From Leptospira bourretii (GTDB taxonomy: Bacteria; Spirochaetota; Leptospiria; Leptospirales; Leptospiraceae), in assembly GCF_004770145.1 (NCBI RefSeq), contig NZ_RQFW01000026.1, forward strand, positions 1 through 52,742: DNA of 52,742 bases, in the 5' to 3' direction. Numbering within the stretch: the first letter of the stretch is position 1; each line of letters opens with the position of its first letter. Shown piece by piece: positions 36,801-44,250 of the stretch. The position numbers and the translations under genes were made by a program. The notes beneath the pieces are model-generated. The model ran no database searches and had not been told where the DNA came from. It saw only the letters and a list, made by a program, of their open reading frames with translations.

Positions 36801-38265
36801 AAAGGACAATCAAAAGTACAATGATGACCCATTGAGTCGGGAACAAAGATCCTTGGAACTTAGTAAAACATTGAATAATCCAGCTCAATTCCAGGCCTAT
36901 ATTGATACGCATGTTTCCTCTCGACTAGATATTGCGAATGAGAGAATAGTAAAAAATTCTGAGCGAGCTCAAATCGAGAAAAATCTTAAATCGGCAACTG
37001 GGACTGAGAAAAAAGTATTGGAAGGCAAGTTAACTGAGATTAATAAAAGAATTGAGACTTTAGATGAAAACTTGCAATCTTTTAGACTCGGTCGAAAGCT
37101 GGGGGAACCAGAGAGCGATTACCTAAAGCGGATGAGTGATTCATTTAAAGGTGAAATTGAAGGAATAGGCAAAATTGTAAAAGATTTAGAGGCTCAGATA
37201 GCAATTGAAAAATCAAAGTCATCTCCAGAGAAAGCTAAGATAGATAAACTAAATAGACAGATAATCGAATTCGAAAGCCGACTGCTTACAGCAGAGAATC
37301 AACTGGCAAGAGTCAAGGCATACACCGAGGGTGATTCCGATTTCGTTAGTCATAAGGATGAAAATGGTAAATCCGTAAAAATTGCTCTTCCTGCGATTGA
37401 CGGAGAATTTTCTCCGCCGATTAAAACTAAGGATGGAACTGTAACTTTAAATTCTCATTACGGATCAGATGGTTACGGTACTTCCCTTTCTAGAGTCGAT
37501 GAATTTGTTTATGGAAATGATCATAAAGGAATTGATGTAGACGGTAAAATAGGAGACAGTGTCCTATCTATGCTCCCTGGAAAAGTCAAGTCGATCACTT
37601 ATGGAGTTTCCATTGAAGTCCTAAAATCGGAAGCATTGCAAAAAGCAGGTATAAGTTTTGATAAAACATCAGGTAATTTTTATGACAAAACAGGAACCTT
37701 ACTTAAGCATGAAGAAGTTTTGAAAATTGATCCAAAAGTGAATCCAAATTCACCCGAGCTAAAAGTGAAAGGGGTGCAGTATGATAAAAAAACAGATACC
37801 TATTTTGTGATCAACAGTTCTGCAAATAGTGATCGTGTGATACTAACTGACCAGCAGGTGAATAGTTTAAATATAAAACCAGGTACTGAAATTTCCCCCA
37901 ATGGAAATTCTCTTGTGATTTCCTCAGAAATCAAATCTGGGCCTTTCGCAGGGAAATACGATATTTCTTACAAACACTTAAATGAGGCACCATTCACGGG
38001 CTCAAATGAGAATATAGTTCCTATTGCAAAAGGAACCGTGCTTGCACCTGGTCAAAATATTGGAACCTTAGGTGGAACTGGTCGTTCGACTGGCCCACAC
38101 CTTCATATCGAAATAACAACAACCGAAATGCCAAAAGATGTTCCGAGAGAATATTATGACATACTGGAAAAAGACAAAAATGGGAATGGAACTTTATATA
38201 GAATTAATCCTGCTTATTTTATGAAAGAAATGGCTAGCAAAGTAAGTACAGGATATGACGTATGA
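30898..38265 (+). CDS. Giant secreted protein, TIGR04388-like core with M23 peptidase tip
   Basis: A 2455-aa protein with an N-terminal signal or membrane segment (LLILLILFGISL). Residues 30-1340 are long helical and coiled-coil regions rich in Gln, Asn and Ala. About 1342-1420 is hydrophobic and glycine-rich (LAATLLLPGGIAALAGQF), and about 1420-1560 is a beta-rich Gly/Asn repeat region. This core matches my memory of the large Leptospira TIGR04388 proteins. At about 1670-1706 is the junction TATGAAVATSLAFSLLGLFG, which is duplicated downstream. A new linker and coiled-coil follow, then a C-terminal M23/LytM peptidase domain with HKGID (His2209, Asp2213), a KHL motif and GPHLHIE (His2401, His2403). 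The likely substrate is peptidoglycan. The next gene overlaps the stop by 4 nt. A polymorphic-toxin-like role is inference. Confidence 0.82.
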   Translation: MQQLAKYKKLLILLILFGISLRSQVVIPELDTPGYESNFMREVYGRSYFFGNLSSWNEQVLYYQDMLRASWEDQVDEAIFEYVNSVTTSDSVNDVDAYKDYVLKELESQKSVALTNWQEAANLDLLNNREQFLTRLTSSQLDESYISRMGMTQYYNQLKSYQEAQRLQSEIQTAAISWSQNFNQNFQQGISDFTTSFAAIENNYQNLINSIDANDQAFQANLNAINEYKSFVKDSIRSVLTNFEEELGKTCNERYGCVYRQANGELNTAGRKLQSLVDQIKPKLNDNSLNPTMELTLFSQQVRDFLIDQQIEADSEFNKYNPWITSLQTNPFTQYALSDNAYDSGYAYSDATKSNLLSSVLYGGFDYWANVSRASSWTGTENDTTNILRLVYALQLDHFNNDSSYTRLSSIVREFLGPDKELTTIHLANAFARDVQESNTAKFLGIPIAYVARSGNEGNMLAGANNFAFLGVPDQTIWSHWAALRCTPIGCIVDHHQMDSVTFAISYSVKDLVIESQANYWKGIDSSMQGQVGKYNTEILPAVQNWEGQVANYDKFYTEWKVQAEIAKEKAQADYEASLASLEAEKQAWIANSQKEYRDGYLQWSELSANAQSGKTVAADVRSEIGTISTSNNYSVVKPAGLSNLVDSFNAKLETIANQGFTFTDQPADSFLNATTRLQAGESNSGSYTLLGAFSQKTVNTTLDIGGKEYSSIIQGTTIGIYQYAQLVSVNDSNKELAFREQEKLLNQNSWNIEYSSIEIGTMVDGQYSGTGLKDEAAINNILKELNNGARYQIALENCQKEARANTDCFSDVVHKGRLAELSSLGYEYKEGKVVRKLDKSEQIRLGTFKDYESLTQAEKEDFGSCYVDPSLCKTTNGKSLLRKDFNYTIDKQTNVATLTRVINNGQIAHRDGDTFTNGTQLETRTFNLAQVKTVMAPKGKDLFDTWGHEDWENFSTQSTEKLTSFYEVGLVAVGRTTQNAVASIRKIESFNEKKFQNTVDGIKNQESMLKELALAYLTGGMAGIQAAIKGKVEDKINSSLAEVFIRATGGTMEDLQRMTDAFSFVRGRVEQNKIKARDNYYSVNDLAGSIERFGVKYASTVSSVYAEMPVIGPIITTATGVSMALTKEALGKKKYEESLNQATARKDRIVEIKANERAMAKSYVDKAIAQGTGLSLELVSQQSTDFLGARDAARVRKANNARWGAIDQAVGVVGGIFKTAFNAYGMKDRDFAAALKDGNRLLYAGNLNTTYAEKAALAGANQFWGMSGPGLSYQTNVLKIGDNKGIVRELGQQALVTEIARIQGWDKDIVNSIVRKEYGKYEQRQTDKKVQADAIRDTAKLAATLLLPGGIAALAGQFASMAGQIGQIAAKIVELYSQSSKLFTAIVRGVVQVVDGTRNGINGVVAGLGNAVLGVMGTSGVFNFGPNMGILSNSALGLGISYDKDRGYGGMIGIGNSTTNASVGFYQHGATSLDASLSVSEFSQLTLSHSGNSTQVGMNVNAGDGDRKGFNLSLNYDIQQGMASGSIGYTMPDESSPFHKMGLNLNFDRYGMTSTAQYDGINLASMGPAGFSMQEIDWAMLNINEAQDRQKFNKDKLYLEDLNKKLSVGDKPYIDITKISDKDIENLADNERAKEKLIASGRESTESLKGLDPKEIASRLDALKEAQYTENTATGAAVATSLAFSLLGLFGYRREGEGGDVAEGEVGTPNFLLDKQLAIEAARNSGSEFFRDPSTGEIFRMVGDGDFIIRKASDDEIYRYENDIKARTADYIEGRDNSEIILVNDTNSRGTGVDSAVNKKSNFGSTKDTLQAKQDIVAKLGEIDPATKNTLSKLETDIRRNENYSKNLSEFGKRISNEKDIVRLIDNPGELDKILKDPFISKEERNFFNGLKLVIERNGILPKNQSDLTDNFLTEGSRETAIKDALKELQPIKESAIKSIALKQKQLTADTNALIATANQKLNEVIIKDNQKYNDDPLSREQRSLELSKTLNNPAQFQAYIDTHVSSRLDIANERIVKNSERAQIEKNLKSATGTEKKVLEGKLTEINKRIETLDENLQSFRLGRKLGEPESDYLKRMSDSFKGEIEGIGKIVKDLEAQIAIEKSKSSPEKAKIDKLNRQIIEFESRLLTAENQLARVKAYTEGDSDFVSHKDENGKSVKIALPAIDGEFSPPIKTKDGTVTLNSHYGSDGYGTSLSRVDEFVYGNDHKGIDVDGKIGDSVLSMLPGKVKSITYGVSIEVLKSEALQKAGISFDKTSGNFYDKTGTLLKHEEVLKIDPKVNPNSPELKVKGVQYDKKTDTYFVINSSANSDRVILTDQQVNSLNIKPGTEISPNGNSLVISSEIKSGPFAGKYDISYKHLNEAPFTGSNENIVPIAKGTVLAPGQNIGTLGGTGRSTGPHLHIEITTTEMPKDVPREYYDILEKDKNGNGTLYRINPAYFMKEMASKVSTGYDV
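35903..36014 (+). repeat. Core/tip junction repeat, copy 1 (inside giant gene)
   Basis: These 112 bp are about 94% identical to 39272-39380 (109 bp). They encode the hydrophobic GAAVATSLAFSLLGLFG helix and a Gly/Glu-rich hinge. Sequence after the repeat differs completely between the two places, as expected where alternative C-terminal modules are exchanged by recombination. Confidence 0.88.
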
Positions 38266-39047
38266 GAAAATATACATGGAAATTAAAGTTGGCAATGTCA
38301 ATTAATCTTAAGGCCTTTATAATAGTTTTAATGGTTTTCGTTCAATGTAAGTATTTTGAAAAAGTAGAAAAGCCGGGTTATGGAAATACATGGATGGAAG
38401 GACCCAAGGAGGAGTTACTTGAAGGAAATATTTATTATATTCGAAATAATGTAGATACAAACAGCGAATACCTATTTAAAAGACTCAATCTTGATCCACG
38501 TGCAATTGCAAAGTTAGGTGTTGTACCTTATATTAGAAAATTGGAAGGCTATTTTAAGAATAAAAGTTATGAAGACGTAAGTTATGAGTTGGATACGAAA
38601 TTAAGTGAGGCAATTGCAATAAAATTTGGTTTACTAAAGCTGGTAGAAAATGACTACGGAGAAAAGCGAATTGAAAATTACGGTGAAGACGAAATTAAAA
38701 AATATGTTGCATTTATCTCAGCAAGTTTAGAAAAAAAACAGGGAATTTGTAATCTTTCTAAATTCTTTGAAACTCAGTATAAAAAAATCGAAATTAGAGC
38801 CTATCAAGCTTTCGATCCTTTTCTTGATCCGGAGACAAAGGAACCTCTATATTATAATCTCACTTATAGAATTGACTTCGTCCACAATCTAGATCCAAAA
38901 CTTAGTGAGGACTCAAAAGAGAGGACTCATGCAATTACAATTGCGATGAGATTTAACCCCAATAGAAATTCTACGGATATTGAGATTTCCCGGATTATTA
39001 ACCACTGTCCCATTCCAGAGCTGCAAGATGCAGAAGAGGAAGAATGA
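38262..39047 (+). CDS. Putative lipoprotein partner (immunity-like) of the M23 tip
   Basis: A 261-aa protein. The ATG at 38262 overlaps the stop of the giant gene (ATGA); an in-frame ATG at 38295 gives a cleaner lipoprotein signal (MSINLKAFIIVLMVFVQC, lipobox FVQC). The rest is a mixed alpha/beta domain with no family I recognise, ending in an acidic tail (EEEE). A coupled, envelope-anchored partner directly after a peptidoglycan-peptidase effector is the position of an immunity protein. That is an inference from order and the parallel pair at 41599. Confidence 0.65.
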   Translation: MRKYTWKLKLAMSINLKAFIIVLMVFVQCKYFEKVEKPGYGNTWMEGPKEELLEGNIYYIRNNVDTNSEYLFKRLNLDPRAIAKLGVVPYIRKLEGYFKNKSYEDVSYELDTKLSEAIAIKFGLLKLVENDYGEKRIENYGEDEIKKYVAFISASLEKKQGICNLSKFFETQYKKIEIRAYQAFDPFLDPETKEPLYYNLTYRIDFVHNLDPKLSEDSKERTHAITIAMRFNPNRNSTDIEISRIINHCPIPELQDAEEEE

Positions 39048-39271
39048 GAAGGGATTAACGAAAGTTCACCTTTCTCCCGCGCCACTGATCGAAGCGGAAA
39101 ACCCTCCGACCACTTTTCTCTTCGAGTGGATTCCATTTATAGCAATAAAATATTTGTCTTATCGAAATGATTTAAAGTGGTGGGAGAGATTGCAGCGGAG
39201 AGCGGGATCGGCTAATCGTAGTTGGCGTGCTACATCTAACACATTCGAGGCGCCAAGATTCGAACTCCCGA
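39048..39271. other. Spacer before the displaced tip module
   Basis: A 224-bp stretch, more GC-rich than its surroundings, without a convincing gene. The reverse strand near 39245-39271 resembles a tRNA T-arm (GAGTTCGAATCTTGGCGCC), but the stem pairing is poor and no tRNA body is present. It probably marks a recombination boundary. Confidence 0.3.
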
Positions 39272-39380
39272 ACACAGAAAATACGGCAACCGGAGCAGCA
39301 GCGGCCACCTCGCTTGCCTTCAGCTTACTTGGATTATTTGGATAGGGAGAGGGAGAAGGTGGGGATGTAGCCGAGGGTGA
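39272..39380 (+). repeat. Core/tip junction repeat, copy 2
   Basis: Direct repeat of 35903-36014. The 3-bp net difference keeps the reading frame but creates a TAG. A crossover between the two copies would delete the M23 tip and its partner lipoprotein and attach the papain-like tip and its lipoprotein to the core. Confidence 0.88.
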
Positions 39381-40186
39381 TGACTCTTCCTTTATCCCTG
39401 AAAATTTATACGAAATCGGTTCAAGAATTAAAGATGTTTACGATGGAAAATTAAAAGTAGTAGGCGAAATCATGTTTGATGATGGCATTAAATATGCCAA
39501 ATTGTCAGATGGCTCTCTTATCAGCGTTTCGAATGTGCTTTCTTACAATAATCGAAACGCTGAAGCTAAATTCATTTTGGCAAGTGATCCCCAAATCTCA
39601 AAATCTGAAAAAAATACAGATGCCCCAGTAACCAAGGAAAGGGATTACCAGGAAATAAAAGCTGAAACAATAAAAAAACCTATCAAAAGAAACGATTGAT
39701 CGTGTAACAGAAAAACATAAACAAGATCTTCCCGAGAAGAGACAGAAAGTAGCGGAAGAAGCAGAACGAAAGTCATTAGAAAAAATCAAAGAAACGAAAG
39801 CAAAGCTGGCTAAAGATAAAGAAACTGTTGGAAATTGGATTAAACCTCCTATTTCTGCTTCAAACAAGCAGGAAATTATCAAAACAGGCATTGAAGAAAG
39901 AACGAATGCTGAACTATCTAAAAGCCAGGAAAGAAAAAGGGAACTGGATCAATTAGCGTTAAGCAAGCAAGATGCCCTTAAGAATAAGCTAGCAGAGGGA
40001 CGTAAAAAAATAGATTTAGAAACTGATCCTTCGGGGAATATTCTTAATTTAGGAATCGGGGGCTCTATACTTACTCCTACTGATTCTAGTATTCTTATTG
40101 GTAGAGACACTAAGGCACTCTCGACGTTTTATACTCAGACTTATAAGGATTTAGCAAAAACTCTTGAGGTCGATAATGCTAAGAGT

Positions 40187-41599
40187 TTGCTGAAAGGAGA
40201 GGAAGGGAAAAAGTTTGCAACGAGCGAACTGAAAGATGTTCAGCTGCTATTTGATTATTTACCTAAAAAGGAACGAGAAGCTGCAGAAAAACAATTAAAA
40301 GAGCAAGGATTGAATCCTCCTCCATATGGTTTATCTGACGATCCTAATGTTGCTTCGGAATTAAGAAAGTCTTATGAACGACTGATTGTGAATGTGGTTT
40401 TGCAAGAGAGAGCAATTTCTGGACTAAAAAAAGAATCTCAAACATTGGACACTACTATTAAAAATCAAACCAAAGCGATTACAAATGAAGTGACATCACT
40501 TGTTAATTCGGTAGAAAAACGTGAAAAAGAAGCTTCTGAAGTAACAATAGTAACCACTGATCCAAAATCAGGTAAGATACAATCAATAAAGGTCGATATC
40601 CGCGATCCAAACATTAGCGCTGAACATAAAAAATTAGCTGAAAAAGCAATATATGAGAATGAGCAAAGAAAAGTGGATAAAGAGCTAACCCAAGCTCTTA
40701 AAGAATTTGACAAAACACAGGAAAAGATTCTGCAGAATGAAATCTTTGATGAAGCTGTTCGATTGGAACTTAACCAATTGAACACTCTCTCTGGCAATGA
40801 GCTCCTTGCGATCAGATTGGAAAATCCTGGAGCAACTCTAAAGCAGTTAGAAGATATCCAAAAGCAAAAACTGAAAGAAAAAATAGCAGGGAATGCTGAG
40901 CATATAAAGGAGTTGGAAAGCCTACAACTAGAGAATAGAGCAAAACAAATTTCCAATATGCTTCAGATGAACCAACACGGGAAAATCAATAGTGGAGTTG
41001 CAAAACAGCTCCTTAGTACATATGAAGTTTTCCAAAAAATGGATATAGACAAGATTTTAGCAGATGTTCCCGATTCTAAAAAAGCAACGGTTCGAGCTTC
41101 ATTAGATTTGATCAAGAATATGGGATCCGATAGTGATTTTGCCTTGAAAACTGCTTCTGCTTTGTGTAACGTCATTTCAGGCTGGGAAGCAGCGATGCTG
41201 GCGGGGAGAAAGATAGAACCAGACTTTGCCAAGTTTTATGTAGAACAGGTAATAAAAGGTGAGATTACAGTTGGAACTCATGGAGGGAAGCAAGCTGTGT
41301 TCTATGGTTCAGGAAAGGATTATATCAATCCATCTCATTCATTAGACAATGTGATTGGTAGGGACAAAAATACAGTTCTTGCAGAGTTGAACAAAGGCCC
41401 AAACAAAGTAGCGGTTGTAGAAATTGATACTGACGCAACGCCTGATGGGAAGGGTAACCACTTTATCTTGGCATACCAAGATAATAATGGGGACTGGAGA
41501 TTACAAGACCATACAAGTGAAATTGAATGGAGAAATGGTGGGAAGCTAGAAAGTGCATTAAATCAAAATAAAATTACCAGCATAAGGATACTAGATTGA
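40187..41599 (+). CDS. Open part of orphan tip: coiled coil plus papain-like peptidase domain
   Basis: The longest uninterrupted start-to-stop frame of the orphan module (470 aa from a TTG). Residues 1-300 are charged coiled coil. The last 150 residues look like a papain-like cysteine peptidase or transglutaminase fold: ALCNVISGWEAAM (Cys327) heads a helix, then GKGNHFILAYQDNNGDWRLQD (His425 and a following Asp). No independent ribosome site is visible, so translation as a separate protein is doubtful. The assignment rests on the Cys/His/Asp order, not on a confirmed family. Confidence 0.55.
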   Translation: MLKGEEGKKFATSELKDVQLLFDYLPKKEREAAEKQLKEQGLNPPPYGLSDDPNVASELRKSYERLIVNVVLQERAISGLKKESQTLDTTIKNQTKAITNEVTSLVNSVEKREKEASEVTIVTTDPKSGKIQSIKVDIRDPNISAEHKKLAEKAIYENEQRKVDKELTQALKEFDKTQEKILQNEIFDEAVRLELNQLNTLSGNELLAIRLENPGATLKQLEDIQKQKLKEKIAGNAEHIKELESLQLENRAKQISNMLQMNQHGKINSGVAKQLLSTYEVFQKMDIDKILADVPDSKKATVRASLDLIKNMGSDSDFALKTASALCNVISGWEAAMLAGRKIEPDFAKFYVEQVIKGEITVGTHGGKQAVFYGSGKDYINPSHSLDNVIGRDKNTVLAELNKGPNKVAVVEIDTDATPDGKGNHFILAYQDNNGDWRLQDHTSEIEWRNGGKLESALNQNKITSIRILD

Positions 41600-42090
41600 T
41601 GAAAAAAATATTACTAATTCTATTTTTAATTACACTTGGAAACTGTGATCACAAAGTAAGTAACAAGTTTGAAAAGTTCAATGGTTATTACTACTTTGAC
41701 GGTACTTTACAGAGATTTAAAAACCATGGGTTCGAGAATGGGTTAAATTTTAAATATATGATTTTTGATCAGGCAGACTCGATGATTTCAGTCGTTGATG
41801 TAAAAAATAATAATGTAATAAAATATAAAGTGGATATGGTTGACGAAGATGAACTTAGGATAAAGTTAAATGAATACATATACTTTAACTTTACTGAAGA
41901 TAAAAGAAGTGATAGAGTAGTGCAAGAAATAAACTTCTATACCAAATCGAAAGATCCTAAAAATTCCTTCCTTGATATTGGTTACAAATCAGGTAATGTG
42001 AAGAGTATTGAAGACGCAAGAACACAATTAGACCGGTATGAAAAGGAAAACAAAATTTTCGAAGAAAACCTTCCACCTGGTCAAGAATAA
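41599..42090 (+). CDS. Small lipoprotein, putative partner of the orphan tip
   Basis: A 163-aa protein with a lipoprotein signal (MKKILLILFLITLGNC, Cys16). The ATG shares one base with the stop of the orphan tip (TGATG), so the two are translationally coupled. The mature part is beta-rich (GYYYFDGTLQRF, YKVDMVDEDELRIKL) and has no known domain. It differs in sequence from the 38262 lipoprotein but occupies the same position relative to its tip, as expected for module-specific immunity proteins. Confidence 0.7.
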   Translation: MKKILLILFLITLGNCDHKVSNKFEKFNGYYYFDGTLQRFKNHGFENGLNFKYMIFDQADSMISVVDVKNNNVIKYKVDMVDEDELRIKLNEYIYFNFTEDKRSDRVVQEINFYTKSKDPKNSFLDIGYKSGNVKSIEDARTQLDRYEKENKIFEENLPPGQE

Positions 42091-42200
42091 TACGTTCTAA
42101 CTAGATCGTTGACGAATTGAGGAACTATTCATATCAATTTGCCAACGATCGGAGAAAAGGACTCCGATAGAGTTGAATATCGAATTATCAGTTAGAACGC
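42091..42200. repeat. Nested palindromic element after the orphan module
   Basis: Outer arms CGTTCTAACT (from about 42093) and AGTTAGAACG (about 42190-42199) are complementary. Inside lie ATCGTTG/CAACGAT and CGGAG/CTCCG. The layout resembles an attC site (a TTCTAAC/GTTAGAA pair) but lacks the core shared by sites 1-4. It could also be a large terminator-like structure. Confidence 0.45.
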
Positions 42201-42345
42201 GCGAAATTTTTAAAAATATCTGTTGTTTTAAGGAACTTAAGTGGAGAATACCCTAGCAAAAAAAAGAACCAAGACTTAATGCTTCCATAGGTAAAAAAAG
42301 TCTTAGTTCTTTGATAAGTCTGTATTTGAACGACTAATTTTAACT

Positions 42346-43005
42346 CTACTGTTCTACACAAACGACTCGATTTGTTAGGACACATGCGCTTGTTGTTACA
42401 TCCACTAAGCTTGTTGTGCTGGCTCCGACAACACCAGTCAATCCGTTTAAGGCACCATTTGGCGAACTCCAACTAGAACAATTGTCTCCATTCACTAGAT
42501 TTCCACCGGTGATTGTCATACCCGTCCAAAAGCGAGTACCATTAGTTCCGAGAGCAAAATTCATTTGCATTGGGTTGTTGGAATCAAGAAAAATTCTGTT
42601 GGAAGTCGTCGTAGCACCAGTTGTGTTAGAGGTGTCTGTGCTGTTAGAATAAAAAGTATTGGCTTTTAATACCCAATCAGTATAGGTTAAGGTGCCTGTT
42701 GGATTTCCAAGAACTTCTCTGACTCCAGGAACGGTAACCATCGCCTTATAAGTTTTACCGCGTTGTCGATTGATATCAAAATTACAAACTGCATCAGGTC
42801 CCTTGATTCCACCGGAACCGATGTTACCTATCGAAGGTTCTGATAAAAAAATATGGCATCGCGTCGAACAAGGTGCTGAAGCCGTTGCTTGTGCAAGAAC
42901 AAGAGCGAGTAAGGTGGTATCGTTATCATCCTCTGACTTCTTGCAAGCACCTAACATAACCATTATAAATAACAAAACTAAAATGACCTGATTATTGAAT
43001 TTCAT
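42346..43005 (-). CDS. DUF1554-domain lipoprotein
   Basis: A 219-aa lipoprotein (signal MKFNNQVILVLLFIMVMLGAC, Cys21). After a Ser/Asp/Thr linker it has a DUF1554-type domain: CHIFLSEPSIGNIG, GPDAVCNFDINRQRGKTYKAM, TDWVLKANTFY, RFWTGM and CSSWSSPNGALNGLTG. The domain ends at ...TNRVVCVEQ. DUF1554 lipoproteins are a typical Leptospira surface family. The ATG at 43005 gives a signal peptide of normal length; the longer frame start is unlikely. It is transcribed towards the orphan module. Confidence 0.88.
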   Translation of the reverse strand: MKFNNQVILVLLFIMVMLGACKKSEDDNDTTLLALVLAQATASAPCSTRCHIFLSEPSIGNIGSGGIKGPDAVCNFDINRQRGKTYKAMVTVPGVREVLGNPTGTLTYTDWVLKANTFYSNSTDTSNTTGATTTSNRIFLDSNNPMQMNFALGTNGTRFWTGMTITGGNLVNGDNCSSWSSPNGALNGLTGVVGASTTSLVDVTTSACVLTNRVVCVEQ

Positions 43006-43041
43006 GAGTGTCAATTTGACATATTCTATCATCGCAAGCAA

Positions 43042-43673
43042 GTCTAAATTTAGATATTTACAGCTAATTTTTAATGCTTTTTTACAACTGATCTAATTAT
43101 AGGTTATCTAGTTTGAATTAGATTTGCTATCGTAGCGACAGTAATTACAAAGTGATCAATAAATGGTAAAAGCTAACATATAAAGTGATTTTCTAATAGC
43201 TAGATTTGGTTGAGGTAAAGTGAGCTGAAGACGCAAAGAGAGGAACCGCCGTTAGATTTGATCCGTTAATGTAGGCCTCGCAAAACAAATGAGAGACGCC
43301 GATAAATATATGAATCAATTCGCTGGAAAATGGGTCGTTAGTTATTTACAAAATATCTGAAAAAATTCTTGTACTTTTTCCAATCCATGTTTCACTTGTA
43401 CCGTCTTAGGTGAAGATCCAAAAAGACGCGATTCCCCCTCGAGTTTGCCCTCTTGGGGGACCTTTCTCCCTTCCCAAAAAACTCCAGAAATTATGTCTCA
43501 TTGTGATTGACAAAATTCCTCCTTTGGATTTAGGTTTTACTGTCCGGTAATAGGCATTTGTCGGATGAGGTAGGCAAAGACCTCGGATCACTTCACCTAA
43601 CTTGATCCCTTGCCATAAAAAGAATGTTAAATGGTTTGGCCGAAGGCGTGTCTAGGCAAATCGAAGGGACAAC
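43042..43673. other. Non-coding stretch with second copy of the giant-gene leader
   Basis: No gene is seen. The segment 43129-43250 repeats the upstream region of the giant gene (30777-30893), but no matching core gene follows: the frame after GGAAC closes soon. This suggests a lost or deleted second locus. The remainder (43260-43670) is unassigned and contains the leader of the HTH gene. Confidence 0.55.
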
Positions 43674-44204
43674 ATGAGACAAGGAATTTGGATCCCTGCT
43701 CGTATCGAGAGTAGGAAGGACCTTTCCATATCTGAGAAGGTAATCCTTTCAGAAATTGAAAGTTTTACATCGAATGGAAAGTGTTTTGCATCAAACGAAC
43801 ATTTTGCGAATCTTTTGGGGATAAGACCCGATACTGTTTCGCGCATGATTTCCAGGCTGAAAAAACGAGGGTTTGTCATTCAAACTGGATTTGACGGCCG
43901 TAGACGTTACCTTTGTTTGGGGTCTGCCTTGGATGAGAGTACGAATCATACGGAATTGCCCACTAGGGAACCACATCGCAGAGTTGAGACTTTCTCCCAA
44001 CCAGCCTTGGACAATCTACCACCTCCTATACAGAAGAATTCATTGATTGTTACAAAGGAACAGTACAAGGGAATGTTAAACAAATTTCCCGAAGCAACCA
44101 GAAAGGCCGTTGAACGAATCTTATTTGAAGGAGAAACTCCTTCTTCCAAACATTTGGCAAGAATTGTAAATTCACTAACAAGTGTTGTTGTAGGAGATGG
44201 GTGA
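43674..44204 (+). CDS. Helix-turn-helix plasmid protein, paralogue of 14935-15489
   Basis: The 176-aa protein shares RxGIWIPxxIE, SISEKVILSEIESF, FASNEHFANLLG, DTVSRMISRLKKR and FDGRRRYL with the other copy. The similarity covers the first 90 residues only; the C-terminal halves differ. GAAGGGA lies 5-6 nt before the ATG. It is probably a DNA-binding replication or copy-control protein, or a transcription regulator. Two diverged copies on one plasmid may come from a plasmid fusion. Confidence 0.72.
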   Translation: MRQGIWIPARIESRKDLSISEKVILSEIESFTSNGKCFASNEHFANLLGIRPDTVSRMISRLKKRGFVIQTGFDGRRRYLCLGSALDESTNHTELPTREPHRRVETFSQPALDNLPPPIQKNSLIVTKEQYKGMLNKFPEATRKAVERILFEGETPSSKHLARIVNSLTSVVVGDG

Positions 44205-44250
44205 GGGTGGGATTTTTTTTGTATATTGGGAAAGAATTATTCTTTTCAAT

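Larger units (their letters stand above)
39272..41599 (+). pseudogene. Displaced alternative C-terminal module of the giant protein (orphan tip)
   Basis: The region begins with the second copy of the junction (39272-39380) in the frame of the giant protein. A TAG (39343-39345) interrupts it where copy 1 reads Tyr-Arg. The frame then continues as GDVAEGDDSSFIPENLYEIG to a stop at 39699. Skipping one base at an A7 run (39672-39678) restores an open frame all the way to 41599 (SKETIDRVTEKHKQDL...). The module is about 740 aa after the junction, similar to the 750 aa tip of the intact gene: linker, coiled coil, then a catalytic end. It has no start, signal or core, so it can act only if recombined onto the core through the shared junction. 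A sequencing indel at the A run is possible. Confidence 0.75.

Noticed and set aside
39240..39271. Reverse-strand sequence resembling a tRNA T-arm (TTCGAATC)
   Set aside because: Only three convincing T-stem pairs, and no anticodon or D arm follows, so no tRNA is called.
38980..39345. 121-aa ORF ending in the junction repeat
   Set aside because: Its first part is out-of-frame sequence of the lipoprotein gene and spacer. Only the last 24 residues belong to the duplicated junction.
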